A stretch of 64,000 nt of DNA from Candidatus Cohnella colombiensis (GTDB lineage Bacteria; Bacillota; Bacilli; Paenibacillales; Paenibacillaceae), in assembly GCA_029203125.1 (NCBI GenBank), contig CP119317.1, positions 1,178,001-1,242,000 on the forward strand. The letters are read 5' to 3'. The notes below the pieces were generated by a model. It did not search any database, was not told the origin of the DNA, and saw nothing but the letters and a program-made list of their open reading frames with translations. The translations under genes and the position numbers were made by a program. Below, piece by piece: positions 33,175-42,185 of this stretch. Every line of letters starts with the position of its first letter. The first letter of the stretch is position 1.

Positions 33175-34875
33175 ATGAAGGCACCAAAAAGGAACTTTAA
33201 AGAATCAATCAGACATCTGTTTTTAATGTATACTTTAGTGCCTATTGCGATTTTATTTCTATTATTTTTGTTGTTTACTGTCATTAACTCAAAAATCATC
33301 CTGTCAAATAAGACGAATGATGCAAACCGTACGATTAATCATGCGCTATTTGAAGTATATAACAATTACTCGCAAGAGCTTAATCGCATGGCAAGCTCGA
33401 CGCAAGTGATCGATTTTATTCGTACTCGTCTTGAGGGTCAGTATGTTTACGAAGAATTCTATGATTTCAATAACGGCCAAAAAGTGAAAAGCGTATTTCA
33501 TATCATTGATACAAGTGGTGTGTTCATCGCATCTTCAGCGGCATCTGACTATGATATTGAGAAAATGGTTTATAAAGATATTGTGCCTCGTATAGCAAGA
33601 AATCCTTATCAACCACTTATTGAACGAAATTATATTCGTTATCCGTATGATCGTTACACGGTGTATACGTTCGGGAAAGCAATTATTAACGATAATAAAG
33701 TTGCTGGCTATTTGATTTATCAACTATATGAAGAGGATATGCAGAAGCTGATCTTTGTCCAAAATAATGAAATTGCAGTCATTACAGACAAACATAATAC
33801 AATTATTTCCACCAATAATAACATTACGAAGGGCTTAATGAATAAGTTTAATCCAACGATCGCCTCAAACGGTTACATCACGTTGAATAACGGTAACTAT
33901 TATTTAAGTAAATCCGTGATCCCGTTTGCAAACTTGAATGTGTATACGCTTAATTCAAATCCGCGAAATGGGTATATTTATATTTCGTTTACATTGTTCA
34001 TTGTTGCAACAGGTGTTCTATTATGGTTTTTAATTCATTTTCTTGCGAACAAGATGTCATCCAGACATACGAGATCGATCGATAAGCTGTTGTTTGCGGT
34101 AAATCAGCTTCAGCAAGGAAAGATGCTATCCTATGTAGAGATTCACACGGGTGATGAGTTTGAGACATTAGCTAATCAATACAACATTATGTTAAATCGG
34201 CTTAATGAATTGATGAACAAAAATGAAGAGCTATCGGACATTCGCAGAGTCATTGAAGTCAAACAGCTTCAATCGCAATTCCATCCGCACTTTATTTTTA
34301 ATGTATTAGAGACGCTTCGCTATGCAATTGTTGTAGATAGTCAGAAGGCTCAGATGATTGTGCTCATTCTTTCGAGACTGCTTCGATACAGCATTAGCAA
34401 TGATGGAGGTACGGTTCCGCTTAAGGATGATTTGAACCATGTGAACGATTACTTGAAGCTGCAGCAAATTCGATTTAACGACCGGTTGAGCTATTCGTTC
34501 GAGCTAGATCAGGAAGCAGATCAAGCGCTTGTTCCTAAATTGCTCTTGCAAGCCATTATTGAAAATGCAATTAAATATGGGTATATGCATCAAGAAAATC
34601 TATTCATCTCGATTCGTGGGCGTGTTCATAACCAGGATCTCGTGTTCGAAATAACGGATGATGGATATGGCATGAATCCTGAACGTCTAAGCCAGATACG
34701 AGAAATTTTGCAGGATACGAACAATCACACACCGCATATCGGACTGTATAACATTCATCGCCGCTTAATGCTGCTATATGGAGAGGGATATGGCGTCCAA
34801 GTGGATAGTGAGCTTGGTGTTGGGACATGCGTGACATTAACAATTCCATACAACAAGGAGGATAGCCATGTTTAA
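33175..34875 (+). CDS. Sensor histidine kinase, YesM/LytS-type
   Basis: A 566-aa membrane kinase. The first TM helix is LFLMYTLVPIAILFLLFLLF (about 16-37). An extracytoplasmic sensor region follows (about 45-275), then a second TM (YISFTLFIVATGVLLWFLIH), HAMP, His_kinase (phospho-acceptor His in SQFHPHFIFNVLETLRYAIV) and HATPase_c (LLLQAIIENAIKYGY, DDGYGMNPERL, HIGLYNIHRRLMLLYGEGYG). I chose ATG 33175 behind GAGGTGA. The stop overlaps the response regulator by 8 nt. It presumably senses the ligand of the adjacent transporter or its loaded binding protein. Confidence 0.92.
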   Translation: MKAPKRNFKESIRHLFLMYTLVPIAILFLLFLLFTVINSKIILSNKTNDANRTINHALFEVYNNYSQELNRMASSTQVIDFIRTRLEGQYVYEEFYDFNNGQKVKSVFHIIDTSGVFIASSAASDYDIEKMVYKDIVPRIARNPYQPLIERNYIRYPYDRYTVYTFGKAIINDNKVAGYLIYQLYEEDMQKLIFVQNNEIAVITDKHNTIISTNNNITKGLMNKFNPTIASNGYITLNNGNYYLSKSVIPFANLNVYTLNSNPRNGYIYISFTLFIVATGVLLWFLIHFLANKMSSRHTRSIDKLLFAVNQLQQGKMLSYVEIHTGDEFETLANQYNIMLNRLNELMNKNEELSDIRRVIEVKQLQSQFHPHFIFNVLETLRYAIVVDSQKAQMIVLILSRLLRYSISNDGGTVPLKDDLNHVNDYLKLQQIRFNDRLSYSFELDQEADQALVPKLLLQAIIENAIKYGYMHQENLFISIRGRVHNQDLVFEITDDGYGMNPERLSQIREILQDTNNHTPHIGLYNIHRRLMLLYGEGYGVQVDSELGVGTCVTLTIPYNKEDSHV

Positions 34876-35647
34876 AGTGCTCATTGTAGAAGATGAAGAG
34901 ATGATTCGTAAAGGTCTTCGTTATACATTCGATTGGCTCAAAGCGGATTGCGTAGTTGTTGATGAAGCAAGCAATGGGGAAGAAGGCTTAGCGAAGATGA
35001 AAGAAACGCAGCCTGATATTGTCATTACCGATGTAAATATGCCATTGCTTGATGGGATTACGATGATTGAACAATCCCTTAGCGAAGTCGTTTGCAGTTA
35101 TATTATAATTTCGGGGTATGATGAGTTTCACTTAGCTAGGAAGGCCATCCACTTGGGTGTAAGCGAATATCTTCTAAAACCACTTGATCAAAGTCAGTTG
35201 CTCGAAGCGTTGGAACGTGCAAAAAGTCAGGTTGATCTGAAGAAAAAATTTGAGATGATTAAAAATAGCCATGTTCAATTAAACGACGATGTATTAAGCG
35301 CGACTTTAATGAACGGTTTATCGAAAGCTTCTAAGCATGTCGCTAAGATGATCGAATATATACAAGAGAACTATCGGGATAAAATCAGCATCAACGATTT
35401 GGTTGTAAAGCTTGGAATTAGCGCGACTTACTTAAATCAGAAGTTCAAGGAAGAAACGAGCTACACCTTCAACGATTTTCTAATTCGCTACCGCATCCAG
35501 AAAGCGATGAATCAGCTAAAAAGCGGTGAAGGCAAAGTTTATATGATTGCCTTGGATGTCGGGTATAAGGATTACAAATATTTCACGAGCTTATTTAAAA
35601 AATATGTGAACTGTACACCAAGCCAATTCCAGGATTATTATCGGTGA
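34868..35647 (+). CDS. Response regulator, receiver plus AraC-type HTH (YesN-like)
   Basis: A 259-aa protein. The receiver domain (about 1-120) has acidic pocket EDEE, phospho-acceptor Asp in IVITDVNMPLLDG, Ser in ISGYDEF and Lys in YLLKPLD. The C-terminal AraC double HTH (about 155-259) includes ISINDLVVKLGISATYLNQK and ALDVGYKDYKYFTSLFKKYV. It is shorter than most YesN proteins (400-500 aa) because the middle linker is small. AAGGAGG precedes the ATG. It probably activates the 29275-33092 transporter operon. Confidence 0.93.
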   Translation: MFKVLIVEDEEMIRKGLRYTFDWLKADCVVVDEASNGEEGLAKMKETQPDIVITDVNMPLLDGITMIEQSLSEVVCSYIIISGYDEFHLARKAIHLGVSEYLLKPLDQSQLLEALERAKSQVDLKKKFEMIKNSHVQLNDDVLSATLMNGLSKASKHVAKMIEYIQENYRDKISINDLVVKLGISATYLNQKFKEETSYTFNDFLIRYRIQKAMNQLKSGEGKVYMIALDVGYKDYKYFTSLFKKYVNCTPSQFQDYYR

Positions 35648-35714
35648 ATGAAGGATTTCCACCATCCATTACGAATCAATAACTATAGACTCTTTCAGAA
35701 GGAAGGCGAATGTC

Positions 35715-36788
35715 ATCGAGAAGGCTGTACGCATTGGCGTAATTGGTGTAGGTGGAATGGCGCGTTATCATATTGAGCAATTGAATAAAGTGAATGGCGT
35801 CAGCATAACTGCATTATGTGATGTGAATACGACAGCGCTTAATGAAGTAGGTGGGCAGCTTAATGTTCCTGAAAGTAAGCGTTATCAGTCGATCCATAAT
35901 CTGATTGAGGATTCAGAAGTTGATGGGATCCTGTCGGTTACTCCGAACGATTCGCATGCGACAATCATTAAAGCGTGTATCGTAGCACAAAAACCGTTAT
36001 TTGCAGAAAAACCGATGACACGAACGCTTGCTGAAGCAGCTGAAGTGTTAGAGCTATACAAACAACAACCCATTCCATTCCTGATTAATTTCTCCTATCG
36101 GAATGGACCTGCGTTTCAATATGCGAGAGCGCTTGTTAACGAAGGGAAAATCGGTCGAATCAATCACCTGTTCGTTCAATATTTGCAGGATTGGGGCGCG
36201 ACGATTAAAAACACCCCACTTTTGTGGAGATTCGATGAACCGATTACAGGAACAGGCACTTTAGGTGATCTAGGCTCACATATGTTCGATCTGGCAGAAT
36301 ATATTACGGGGACGCAAATTACCGATATTTCTGCAATGCTGCAAACGATCGTACCTGAACGCACCGATTTGCTTACTGGCGAACTTATGCCAGTCCGAGT
36401 AGATGATTTTGCCTGCATGAATGTAAAGTTCAACGATGGAAAAGTAGGTGTGTTCCAAACGTCACGCAACGCTCTTGGATCACAAAATCAGCATGAGCTC
36501 TCATTATATGGTGAAACGGGGACGCTGCATATTAGCACGTTGAACGACCGCGAATTGGTGTGGATTTATCCCAATGAAGACGGCAACGGGACAGTAACAG
36601 AGAAGCTTGATGTGCCTATGGAGCAAGGACTGAATCCTTGGCAAGAATTTGCAGATCGGATTCGAGGAGAGAAGAAGCCGAATTCCCAATTCGCAACACT
36701 TGCGGACGGCTATCGTAATCAACAATTGCTTGAAGCTGTCGTTCAATCGCATAACCGTAGAGCGATGATATCAGTTGATGAAATATAA
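35715..36788 (+). CDS. Gfo/Idh/MocA family oxidoreductase; start codon unclear
   Basis: An NAD(P)-dependent sugar dehydrogenase-like protein of about 357 aa. The Rossmann fold begins VRIGVIGVGGMARYHIEQLN, with EKP in FAEKPMTRTLAEAAEVLELY and the C-terminal DLGSHMFDLAEYITG. The frame is open upstream of the first ATG (35757), but that ATG lies inside the glycine-rich nucleotide loop, so translation must begin earlier. No ATG, GTG or TTG occurs in frame; ATC 35715 is used here as a placeholder. The ATG at 35710, well placed after GGAAGG, is out of frame by one base, suggesting a single-base deletion or sequence error near 35713. Confidence 0.82.
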   Translation: MEKAVRIGVIGVGGMARYHIEQLNKVNGVSITALCDVNTTALNEVGGQLNVPESKRYQSIHNLIEDSEVDGILSVTPNDSHATIIKACIVAQKPLFAEKPMTRTLAEAAEVLELYKQQPIPFLINFSYRNGPAFQYARALVNEGKIGRINHLFVQYLQDWGATIKNTPLLWRFDEPITGTGTLGDLGSHMFDLAEYITGTQITDISAMLQTIVPERTDLLTGELMPVRVDDFACMNVKFNDGKVGVFQTSRNALGSQNQHELSLYGETGTLHISTLNDRELVWIYPNEDGNGTVTEKLDVPMEQGLNPWQEFADRIRGEKKPNSQFATLADGYRNQQLLEAVVQSHNRRAMISVDEI

Positions 36789-36805
36789 GCGAATAACGAT
36801 GATCA

Positions 36806-36836
36806 TAAAAAACCCCGCATATGCGGGGTTTTTTTA
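36806..36836. terminator. Bidirectional terminator
   Basis: AACCCCGCAT/ATGCGGGGTT perfect stem flanked by A and T runs. It serves the oxidoreductase (plus) and the YjcZ-type gene (minus). Confidence 0.9.
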
Positions 36837-36844
36837 CAAATGAA

Positions 36845-36961
36845 TTAGTAACCTGCTTTAAGGATAATAACGAGAAGAACGAATAATACAAGTGCAAAAG
36901 CAGCGGCACCCATACCGTGATGACCAACTCCACAACCCGTTCCTGCAACTGGATAACCCAT
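36845..36961 (-). CDS. YjcZ-family small sporulation protein, 38 aa
   Basis: The reverse complement from the ATG at 36961 reads MGYPVAGTGCGVGHHGMGAA, then AFALVLFVLLVIILKAGY and stop. A Gly-rich N-terminus followed by one hydrophobic helix ending near the C-terminus is the YjcZ pattern; these are short membrane-associated spore proteins of unknown mechanism. GGTGGTGA lies upstream. The shared bidirectional terminator supports a real gene. Confidence 0.85.
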   Translation of the reverse strand: MGYPVAGTGCGVGHHGMGAAAFALVLFVLLVIILKAGY

Positions 36962-37169
36962 ATTTATCACCACCACAACTTATTGTGATGTAGCATCACC
37001 TTGCTATATTATGCGGCTTATATTGCATGCGGACAGGACAAATGCTCATTTTCTGCAGGGATGTTTGAGAAATGATGTGACTTTCTAATTTGGATATGTA
37101 CGAAGAATATTTTAGAGTGCAGGGGAGAAATTAAGAAGGTACGAACCATCATCCAGAGGAGGTTTCAAC

Positions 37170-37640
37170 TTGAGGAAGTTAGTCATGAGCTCGCTGTTAT
37201 TAGGTAGCTTAACGATGGCCGCATCTGTCCCTGCATTCGCTGAAAGCAGTAGTGGTACAAATTACAATGTAAATGAAACACCTAGGAGCGGCAATGTATC
37301 CACGTACAATGGACCAGTCGGTTCGAATCATTCGTACACACCATACAATACGAATACGAACAGAGATGGGGTTTATTCTACACGTAATAATGCAAATATG
37401 AACAGAGATGGGGTTTATCCTACACGTATTAATGATAATACGCTGAGACAAAATCTGTATGGTCAAGAGCCGTTGAGAACCTATAACGTTAACAACGTTC
37501 GTACCAACGCCAATCGTAACATGTATAGAGCGACAGCTACAACTACGACTACAAGAGGATTTAGCTGGGGTTGGTTAGGTTTGATTGGCCTTTTCGGTTT
37601 AGCAGGTATGCGGAGCAGAAGTCGGGATGATGTAAGATAA
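37170..37640 (+). CDS. Secreted WGxxGxxG-type protein with Asn-rich repeats
   Basis: A 156-aa protein. It has a signal peptide (MRKLVMSSLLLGSLTMAASV, cleavage near AFA-E), an Asn/Tyr/Thr-rich middle with an internal duplication (NRDGVYSTRNNANM then NRDGVYPTRINDN; the DNA repeat unit is about 42 bp) and a C-terminal sorting-like end. That end has a WGWLGLIGLFGLAGM hydrophobic stretch followed by basic RSRSRDD. The WGxxGxxG tail defines a small Bacillota protein family of unknown role, possibly envelope or spore coat. The start is TTG 37170 behind AGAGGAGG. Confidence 0.8.
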   Translation: MRKLVMSSLLLGSLTMAASVPAFAESSSGTNYNVNETPRSGNVSTYNGPVGSNHSYTPYNTNTNRDGVYSTRNNANMNRDGVYPTRINDNTLRQNLYGQEPLRTYNVNNVRTNANRNMYRATATTTTTRGFSWGWLGLIGLFGLAGMRSRSRDDVR

Positions 37641-37659
37641 CATTATTGGTATTAAATTT

Positions 37660-37696
37660 CCTTGCAGAGCCATCTTGTTGGCTTTGCAAGGTTTTT
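37660..37696 (+). terminator. Rho-independent terminator
   Basis: CCTTGCA-AGCC/GGCT-TGCAAGG stem with a T run, 20 nt after the stop at 37640. Confidence 0.82.
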
Positions 37697-37777
37697 CAAT
37701 GTCGTAAATTGCGTTTTTAGCTCAATATGACGCATTCTGTGTTAATATTGAGTTGGCTGAGAAAGGACGAACGCAAA

Positions 37778-39673
37778 ATGAAAATACGACAATCAGGACT
37801 ATTGCAACGCATTTTATCACCTTTAAATCGGATGGAAGGCAAGTTGTTTATTGTCTTTTTATTTTTGATTATTTTACCGATTGGGGTGCTTAGTTATATC
37901 TCTGCGGAGCGCTATTCAAAATCAATTGAACGCAACACCGTTACATATGTTTCACAGATATCGGATAAAATGATTAGCAAGCTGGATGATTATATGGAAG
38001 ACATTAAAAAAATTGCAATCATTCCTTCTTATCTAGATGAGATTAAACTCGCGTTAAAGACGTCGAATCGTTATTACGAAAGCTTACCACTCACTACACA
38101 AACCAATGAGGGAACCATTCGAGATCTTGAGAATAACATTGGGATATCTAATGAAGAGGTTCAATTGTTTAGGCGTGTGGAGGGTAGCACCTATTTTTTG
38201 AATAATATTAAAAGTAACGGCTCAAATTCAGTTTATTTATTTGATCGATATGGTAATTATTACTTTACGACGAAGAGCGGTGGGATTCGGGGAGATTTAA
38301 CTACTGTTTATCCTAAGTGGAAAGAGCTTGCCTACTCAGAGCATGGTACGCCAGTACTTGTAAGTCCTCAGCAAGTGAGTGGCCGCGCAGGTACAGATTA
38401 TGTATTTACGGTCGTAAGAGAAATTATAGATACGAATTTCGAATCAATAGGGATGATCGCCGTTGATGCGAATATTGAGGTAATTGCCAACATCGTAAAG
38501 GATTTGGATAGCGCCACTCAGGGAACAACTTTAATTGTTGATGACACGGGTAAAGTTGTTTTTGACAGTGAGAAAAAGTATTTAGCGCAAGAGTTGGATT
38601 CAAGTGACCTATTTATTCAAGCATCAGAAACGGAAGGAAGTTTCCACACGGATATTAACGGCGCCCCAGTACTTTCCATATATAAACAGTCGAAAAATAC
38701 AGGATGGAAAATTTTTATCGCGATTCCACAGAATAAGCTGATGGCCGACGCCATTCGAATACGGAATTTTACGTTAGCATCTGCGATCGCAATTGTCGCG
38801 TTTGCCTTAATAATATCACTTATCGTTATTTTCACTTTGACGAAGCCACTCCGAACATTGGTGCGATTGATGAAAAAGGTACAAACCGGTAATTTGGATG
38901 TTACATTTCCTGTTCGCAGTCGTGATGAAGTGGGGTTAGTAGGAAGCGCCTTTAATCGCATGATTATTCGAGTGCAATCATTAATCGATGATGTGTACGA
39001 TGCGGGGCAACGGAAAAATGAAGCTGAGCTAGAGGCGCTACAAAATCAAATCAATCCTCACTTTATCTATAATACATTGGAATCCATACGCATGACTGCG
39101 GTTATTAATGATGATACTGAAGTAAGTGATATGACGCAGTTATTGGGGAAGCTTCTTCGGTATGGAATGGGCTCAGGTACAGAAACTGTGACCTTAAATA
39201 ATGAGCTTGAACATTTGAAAATGTACTTACAGCTGTTGAATTATCGTTTCGGCAACCGATTTGTCCTCCAGATTCCTGAAAACGCTGTGGATCCGGAGCT
39301 TAAAGTGATGAAGCTATTATTCCAACCCATCGTAGAAAACGCGGTATATCATGCTATGGACGAGTCTAAGCCCATCATGTATATCCAGCTGAAATACTCA
39401 CAATCAGACATTGATCATATATTCGAGATTTCAGATAACGGTGTAGGTATGGATGAGGAGACGCTTACTCAGCTACAGAAGAAGCTATATGATCCGCAAT
39501 CACGAAAAACATCGAATGGGCGCGGAATAGGACTCCGTAACGTTCATGAGCGACTTAAGCTTCTATTTGGCAATAATTATGGTATTGGAATCAGTAGTGA
39601 GTTAGGCATTGGAACAACAGTCACAGTTCGATTTCCGATCAATCAGCAAAAAGGGGTAAACAATAATGGTTAA
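37778..39673 (+). CDS. Sensor histidine kinase, YesM-like (mannan locus)
   Basis: A 631-aa kinase. It has TM1 (LFIVFLFLIILPIGVLSYIS, about 24-43), a large dCache-type extracellular sensor domain (about 50-320), TM2 (FTLASAIAIVAFALIISLIV), HAMP (LTKPLRTLVRLMKKVQTGNL), and a His_kinase domain with phospho-acceptor His in NQINPHFIYNTLESIRMTAV. The HATPase_c carries LLFQPIVENAVYHAM, SDNGVGMDEETL and GRGIGLRNVHERLKLLFG. I chose ATG 37778, with GAAAGGA upstream. It overlaps its regulator by 8 nt. By context it likely senses mannooligosaccharides or the loaded binding protein. Confidence 0.92.
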   Translation: MKIRQSGLLQRILSPLNRMEGKLFIVFLFLIILPIGVLSYISAERYSKSIERNTVTYVSQISDKMISKLDDYMEDIKKIAIIPSYLDEIKLALKTSNRYYESLPLTTQTNEGTIRDLENNIGISNEEVQLFRRVEGSTYFLNNIKSNGSNSVYLFDRYGNYYFTTKSGGIRGDLTTVYPKWKELAYSEHGTPVLVSPQQVSGRAGTDYVFTVVREIIDTNFESIGMIAVDANIEVIANIVKDLDSATQGTTLIVDDTGKVVFDSEKKYLAQELDSSDLFIQASETEGSFHTDINGAPVLSIYKQSKNTGWKIFIAIPQNKLMADAIRIRNFTLASAIAIVAFALIISLIVIFTLTKPLRTLVRLMKKVQTGNLDVTFPVRSRDEVGLVGSAFNRMIIRVQSLIDDVYDAGQRKNEAELEALQNQINPHFIYNTLESIRMTAVINDDTEVSDMTQLLGKLLRYGMGSGTETVTLNNELEHLKMYLQLLNYRFGNRFVLQIPENAVDPELKVMKLLFQPIVENAVYHAMDESKPIMYIQLKYSQSDIDHIFEISDNGVGMDEETLTQLQKKLYDPQSRKTSNGRGIGLRNVHERLKLLFGNNYGIGISSELGIGTTVTVRFPINQQKGVNNNG

Positions 39674-41174
39674 TGTTGTTGTTGTAGATGATGAAGAACG
39701 AATTCGACAAGGATTAGCAAAGCTAATTACGCAAGCTGGGGATGAATTTCATGTAGTTGGCATTTTCTCTAGTGGTATGGAGCTACTTTCACAAATGGAT
39801 AAGCTATCGTTCGATCTTATCATTACCGATATTAAGATGCCGAAGATGACAGGACTTGAACTCATTGAGAAGCTTCAAGGGAGCTTGCGAAATTTCAAGG
39901 TAGCCATCGTTAGTGGCTTTGATGATTTTTCTTATGCCAGGCAAGCGCTACGATATGGTGTTGAAGAGTATTTGTTGAAACCAGTCGATAAAGTGGAGCT
40001 TGAGCGACTACTTTACAAAGTGAAAGCAGACTTAGACAAAAACAAGCTGAAGCAACAGCTGACACATGAAAATCACATTAGATTGTTGCTTTACAATGAT
40101 AACGAACTTTTACCAACACATCTTAAACTTGAAGCGGGGAGTGCACTGGATTTTACCCCATTTTTTCAAAAACCGTATGTTGTTTTTGTTATTCGAGGCA
40201 ATCCAAAGCTAACGGAGAAAAGTATTCAGGATGCGTCGATGAGCTTGCTGACAAATTGGCGTATGTTTGAACATGAAGATCAGCTAACTTTAATTGTAGG
40301 ACTGAATAGTTCTGATCACGCTGATCGTGCAAGAGAAATCGGCCAAACGTTGCTCACTCGTCTCCCTTTCGGCTTCGAGGGAAGAATGGGTGGTAGTGAT
40401 GTATTTACGGGAACTTCCTGGCTTCGACAAGCGTTCCGACAAGCGGAATTCGCTTTGCAAAATGCTTGGTATGATGAGGGCCGTAAAATTTTCGTAGATT
40501 ACTCCCATATACCAAAGAAGCAAAGCTCATTGTCTCACCTCATTATGTTGCTCGATCGTGAATTTCAAGAAGCGTTGACGATGCTGGACTATACTCGCGC
40601 TCAAGTAGCAGTTGAACGTTGGTTTGCGGAATGTATTGCGCTAAAGCCGACTTGGAGCGAACTCCGAGAAGGTTGTGAGACCGTACTCGAATTGCTTCGC
40701 AGGTTCGGTACACAGCACACAACTATTAATGTAAATTCTGAACATATCGTTAGCTGTGATCCTGTATTACATAAAGATCGGCAATCATTTTCGTTATATT
40801 TTTTAAATGTAGTTAAGGACTTCCTGCGTGAAATGCAGGAAACGAGACAAGAAAACCGAGTTGTAGATACCGTAAAGACATATATTATGCGTCACTACAC
40901 CGAGGAACTGGAATTGAATCGATTAGCTGAGGAGGTCTACTTAACTCCTAGTTATTTGAGCAAACTATTCAAGACTGAAGCGGGAGAGACAATTACTGAA
41001 TTTCTCATTTCTATTCGAATAGATCATGCTAAAGAGCTGTTGAGAGAACATAAGGAATATAAGACCTATGAGATCGGAGAGAAGGTCGGCTACCCTGACC
41101 CGGCATACTTCAATAAAGTGTTTAAGAAGGTTGTTGGATGCACACCGAAAGAATTTCGTGATCGAGTTAGGTAA
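39666..41174 (+). CDS. Response regulator, YesN-like with AraC HTH (mannan locus)
   Basis: A 502-aa protein. The receiver (about 1-120) has VVDDEERIRQGLAK, phospho-Asp in IITDIKMPKMTG and Lys in YLLKPVD. A long middle region without recognised motifs follows (about 130-390). The C-terminal AraC domain (about 398-502) has ELNRLAEEVYLTPSYLSKLF and EIGEKVGYPDPAYFNKVFKK. It is full length for YesN. It probably activates the transporter and mannan genes downstream. Confidence 0.93.
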   Translation: MVNVVVVDDEERIRQGLAKLITQAGDEFHVVGIFSSGMELLSQMDKLSFDLIITDIKMPKMTGLELIEKLQGSLRNFKVAIVSGFDDFSYARQALRYGVEEYLLKPVDKVELERLLYKVKADLDKNKLKQQLTHENHIRLLLYNDNELLPTHLKLEAGSALDFTPFFQKPYVVFVIRGNPKLTEKSIQDASMSLLTNWRMFEHEDQLTLIVGLNSSDHADRAREIGQTLLTRLPFGFEGRMGGSDVFTGTSWLRQAFRQAEFALQNAWYDEGRKIFVDYSHIPKKQSSLSHLIMLLDREFQEALTMLDYTRAQVAVERWFAECIALKPTWSELREGCETVLELLRRFGTQHTTINVNSEHIVSCDPVLHKDRQSFSLYFLNVVKDFLREMQETRQENRVVDTVKTYIMRHYTEELELNRLAEEVYLTPSYLSKLFKTEAGETITEFLISIRIDHAKELLREHKEYKTYEIGEKVGYPDPAYFNKVFKKVVGCTPKEFRDRVR

Positions 41175-41215
41175 AGATTATCAAAATTCAAGACAATGAA
41201 AACAAACACAGTACC

Positions 41216-41244
41216 TTAAAATTAATAACAAAAATCGATATAAT
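41216..41244 (+). promoter_or_regulatory. Promoter of the sugar permease genes with overlapping operator half-site
   Basis: TTAAAA (41216-41221), a 17-nt spacer and TATAAT (41239-41244). ATAACAAA at 41225-41232 in the spacer matches one arm core of the LacI-gene palindrome at 43043-43071. Confidence 0.55.
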
Positions 41245-41249
41245 ACTAA

Positions 41250-41263
41250 TGAAAGCGTTTCCT
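41250..41263. promoter_or_regulatory. cre-like site
   Basis: TGAAAGCGTTTCCT matches 12 of 14 positions of the CcpA cre consensus TGWAANCGNTNWCA. It lies just downstream of the -10 box, where it would block initiation. It implies catabolite repression of the mannan transporter. Confidence 0.5.
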
Positions 41264-41308
41264 GATGTTACTTGCATGAATTTACTCGTAGAAAGGCAGG
41301 GATACCAT

Positions 41309-42184
41309 TTGAATTTTAGCTACAAGACGCAGAGATATTTGATACTGTTCGGATTTCTCACAGTTCCGCTAATGCTATTGTGCGCCTTCGCACTTTATCC
41401 GGCTGCAGCACTTTTTTATTTTTCCCTAACAAACTGGGATGGATTGGGGTTTGACCAGCAATGGGTAGGCCTAGCCAACTATAAGGAAGTTTTCACGAGA
41501 CCGGATATTTTTGCTGGATTCAAGAATAACATGTACTACTTTGTTGGGGGCTTACTCCAAACTTCGATTGCGATGTACTTTGCAGTTATTTTGAATAGCA
41601 GACTTAAAGGAAGATATGTATTCCGTGTGCTATTGTTCCTTCCATATGTTCTACATAGTGTCGCTACGGTCATTATGTTCAAGAATGTATACCATGCGGA
41701 ATATGGTTCACTGAATGTGTTCCTAAATGCAATCGGATTGGAATCATGGCAGCAAATGTGGCTCGGTAATCCTCAACTCGTTAACTTCTCACTTGCATTT
41801 ATTTCAATGTGGAAGTATTTCGGTCTGAGCATGGTAATTTTCATTGGGGCGTTACAATCGATCCCAAATGATCTATACGAAGCAAGTAAAATTGACGGTG
41901 CAGGCAGCTGGCAAACATTCCGCTATATTACGTTGCCAAGTTTGCGAAGGGTCATCGAGCTCATGCTCGTTCTAACTTTGACCGGTGCACTCGAAGCCTT
42001 CGATATTCCTTATATTATGATGCTAGGTGCCAACGGCACATCAACATTTGTAATTAATACAGTCGATATGGCGTTTAAGTTTGAGAACTTTGGATTAGCA
42101 TCTGCAATGGCCGTCGTGCTCTTATTCATCGTATTGTTCTTCATCGTGATCCAAAGAAAAGTGCTGTTTAGGGGGGACAACTAG
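41309..42184 (+). CDS. Sugar ABC transporter permease, MalF/LacF-like
   Basis: A 291-aa membrane protein with about six helices. It starts (TTG) as MNFSYKTQRYLILFGFLTVP and has the EAA loop DLYEASKIDGAGSWQTFRYITLPSLRRV. It belongs to the carbohydrate CUT1 permease group and pairs with the next gene. I chose TTG 41309 because AGGCAGGG lies 7 nt upstream; ATG 41276 has no clear site. A cognate ATPase is absent from the locus. Confidence 0.9.
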   Translation: MNFSYKTQRYLILFGFLTVPLMLLCAFALYPAAALFYFSLTNWDGLGFDQQWVGLANYKEVFTRPDIFAGFKNNMYYFVGGLLQTSIAMYFAVILNSRLKGRYVFRVLLFLPYVLHSVATVIMFKNVYHAEYGSLNVFLNAIGLESWQQMWLGNPQLVNFSLAFISMWKYFGLSMVIFIGALQSIPNDLYEASKIDGAGSWQTFRYITLPSLRRVIELMLVLTLTGALEAFDIPYIMMLGANGTSTFVINTVDMAFKFENFGLASAMAVVLLFIVLFFIVIQRKVLFRGDN

Positions 42185-42185
42185 G

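Noticed and set aside
36616..36948. 110-codon minus-strand frame under the oxidoreductase gene
   Set aside because: It is antisense to a clear gene and crosses the bidirectional terminator; the YjcZ-type gene in another frame explains the region better.
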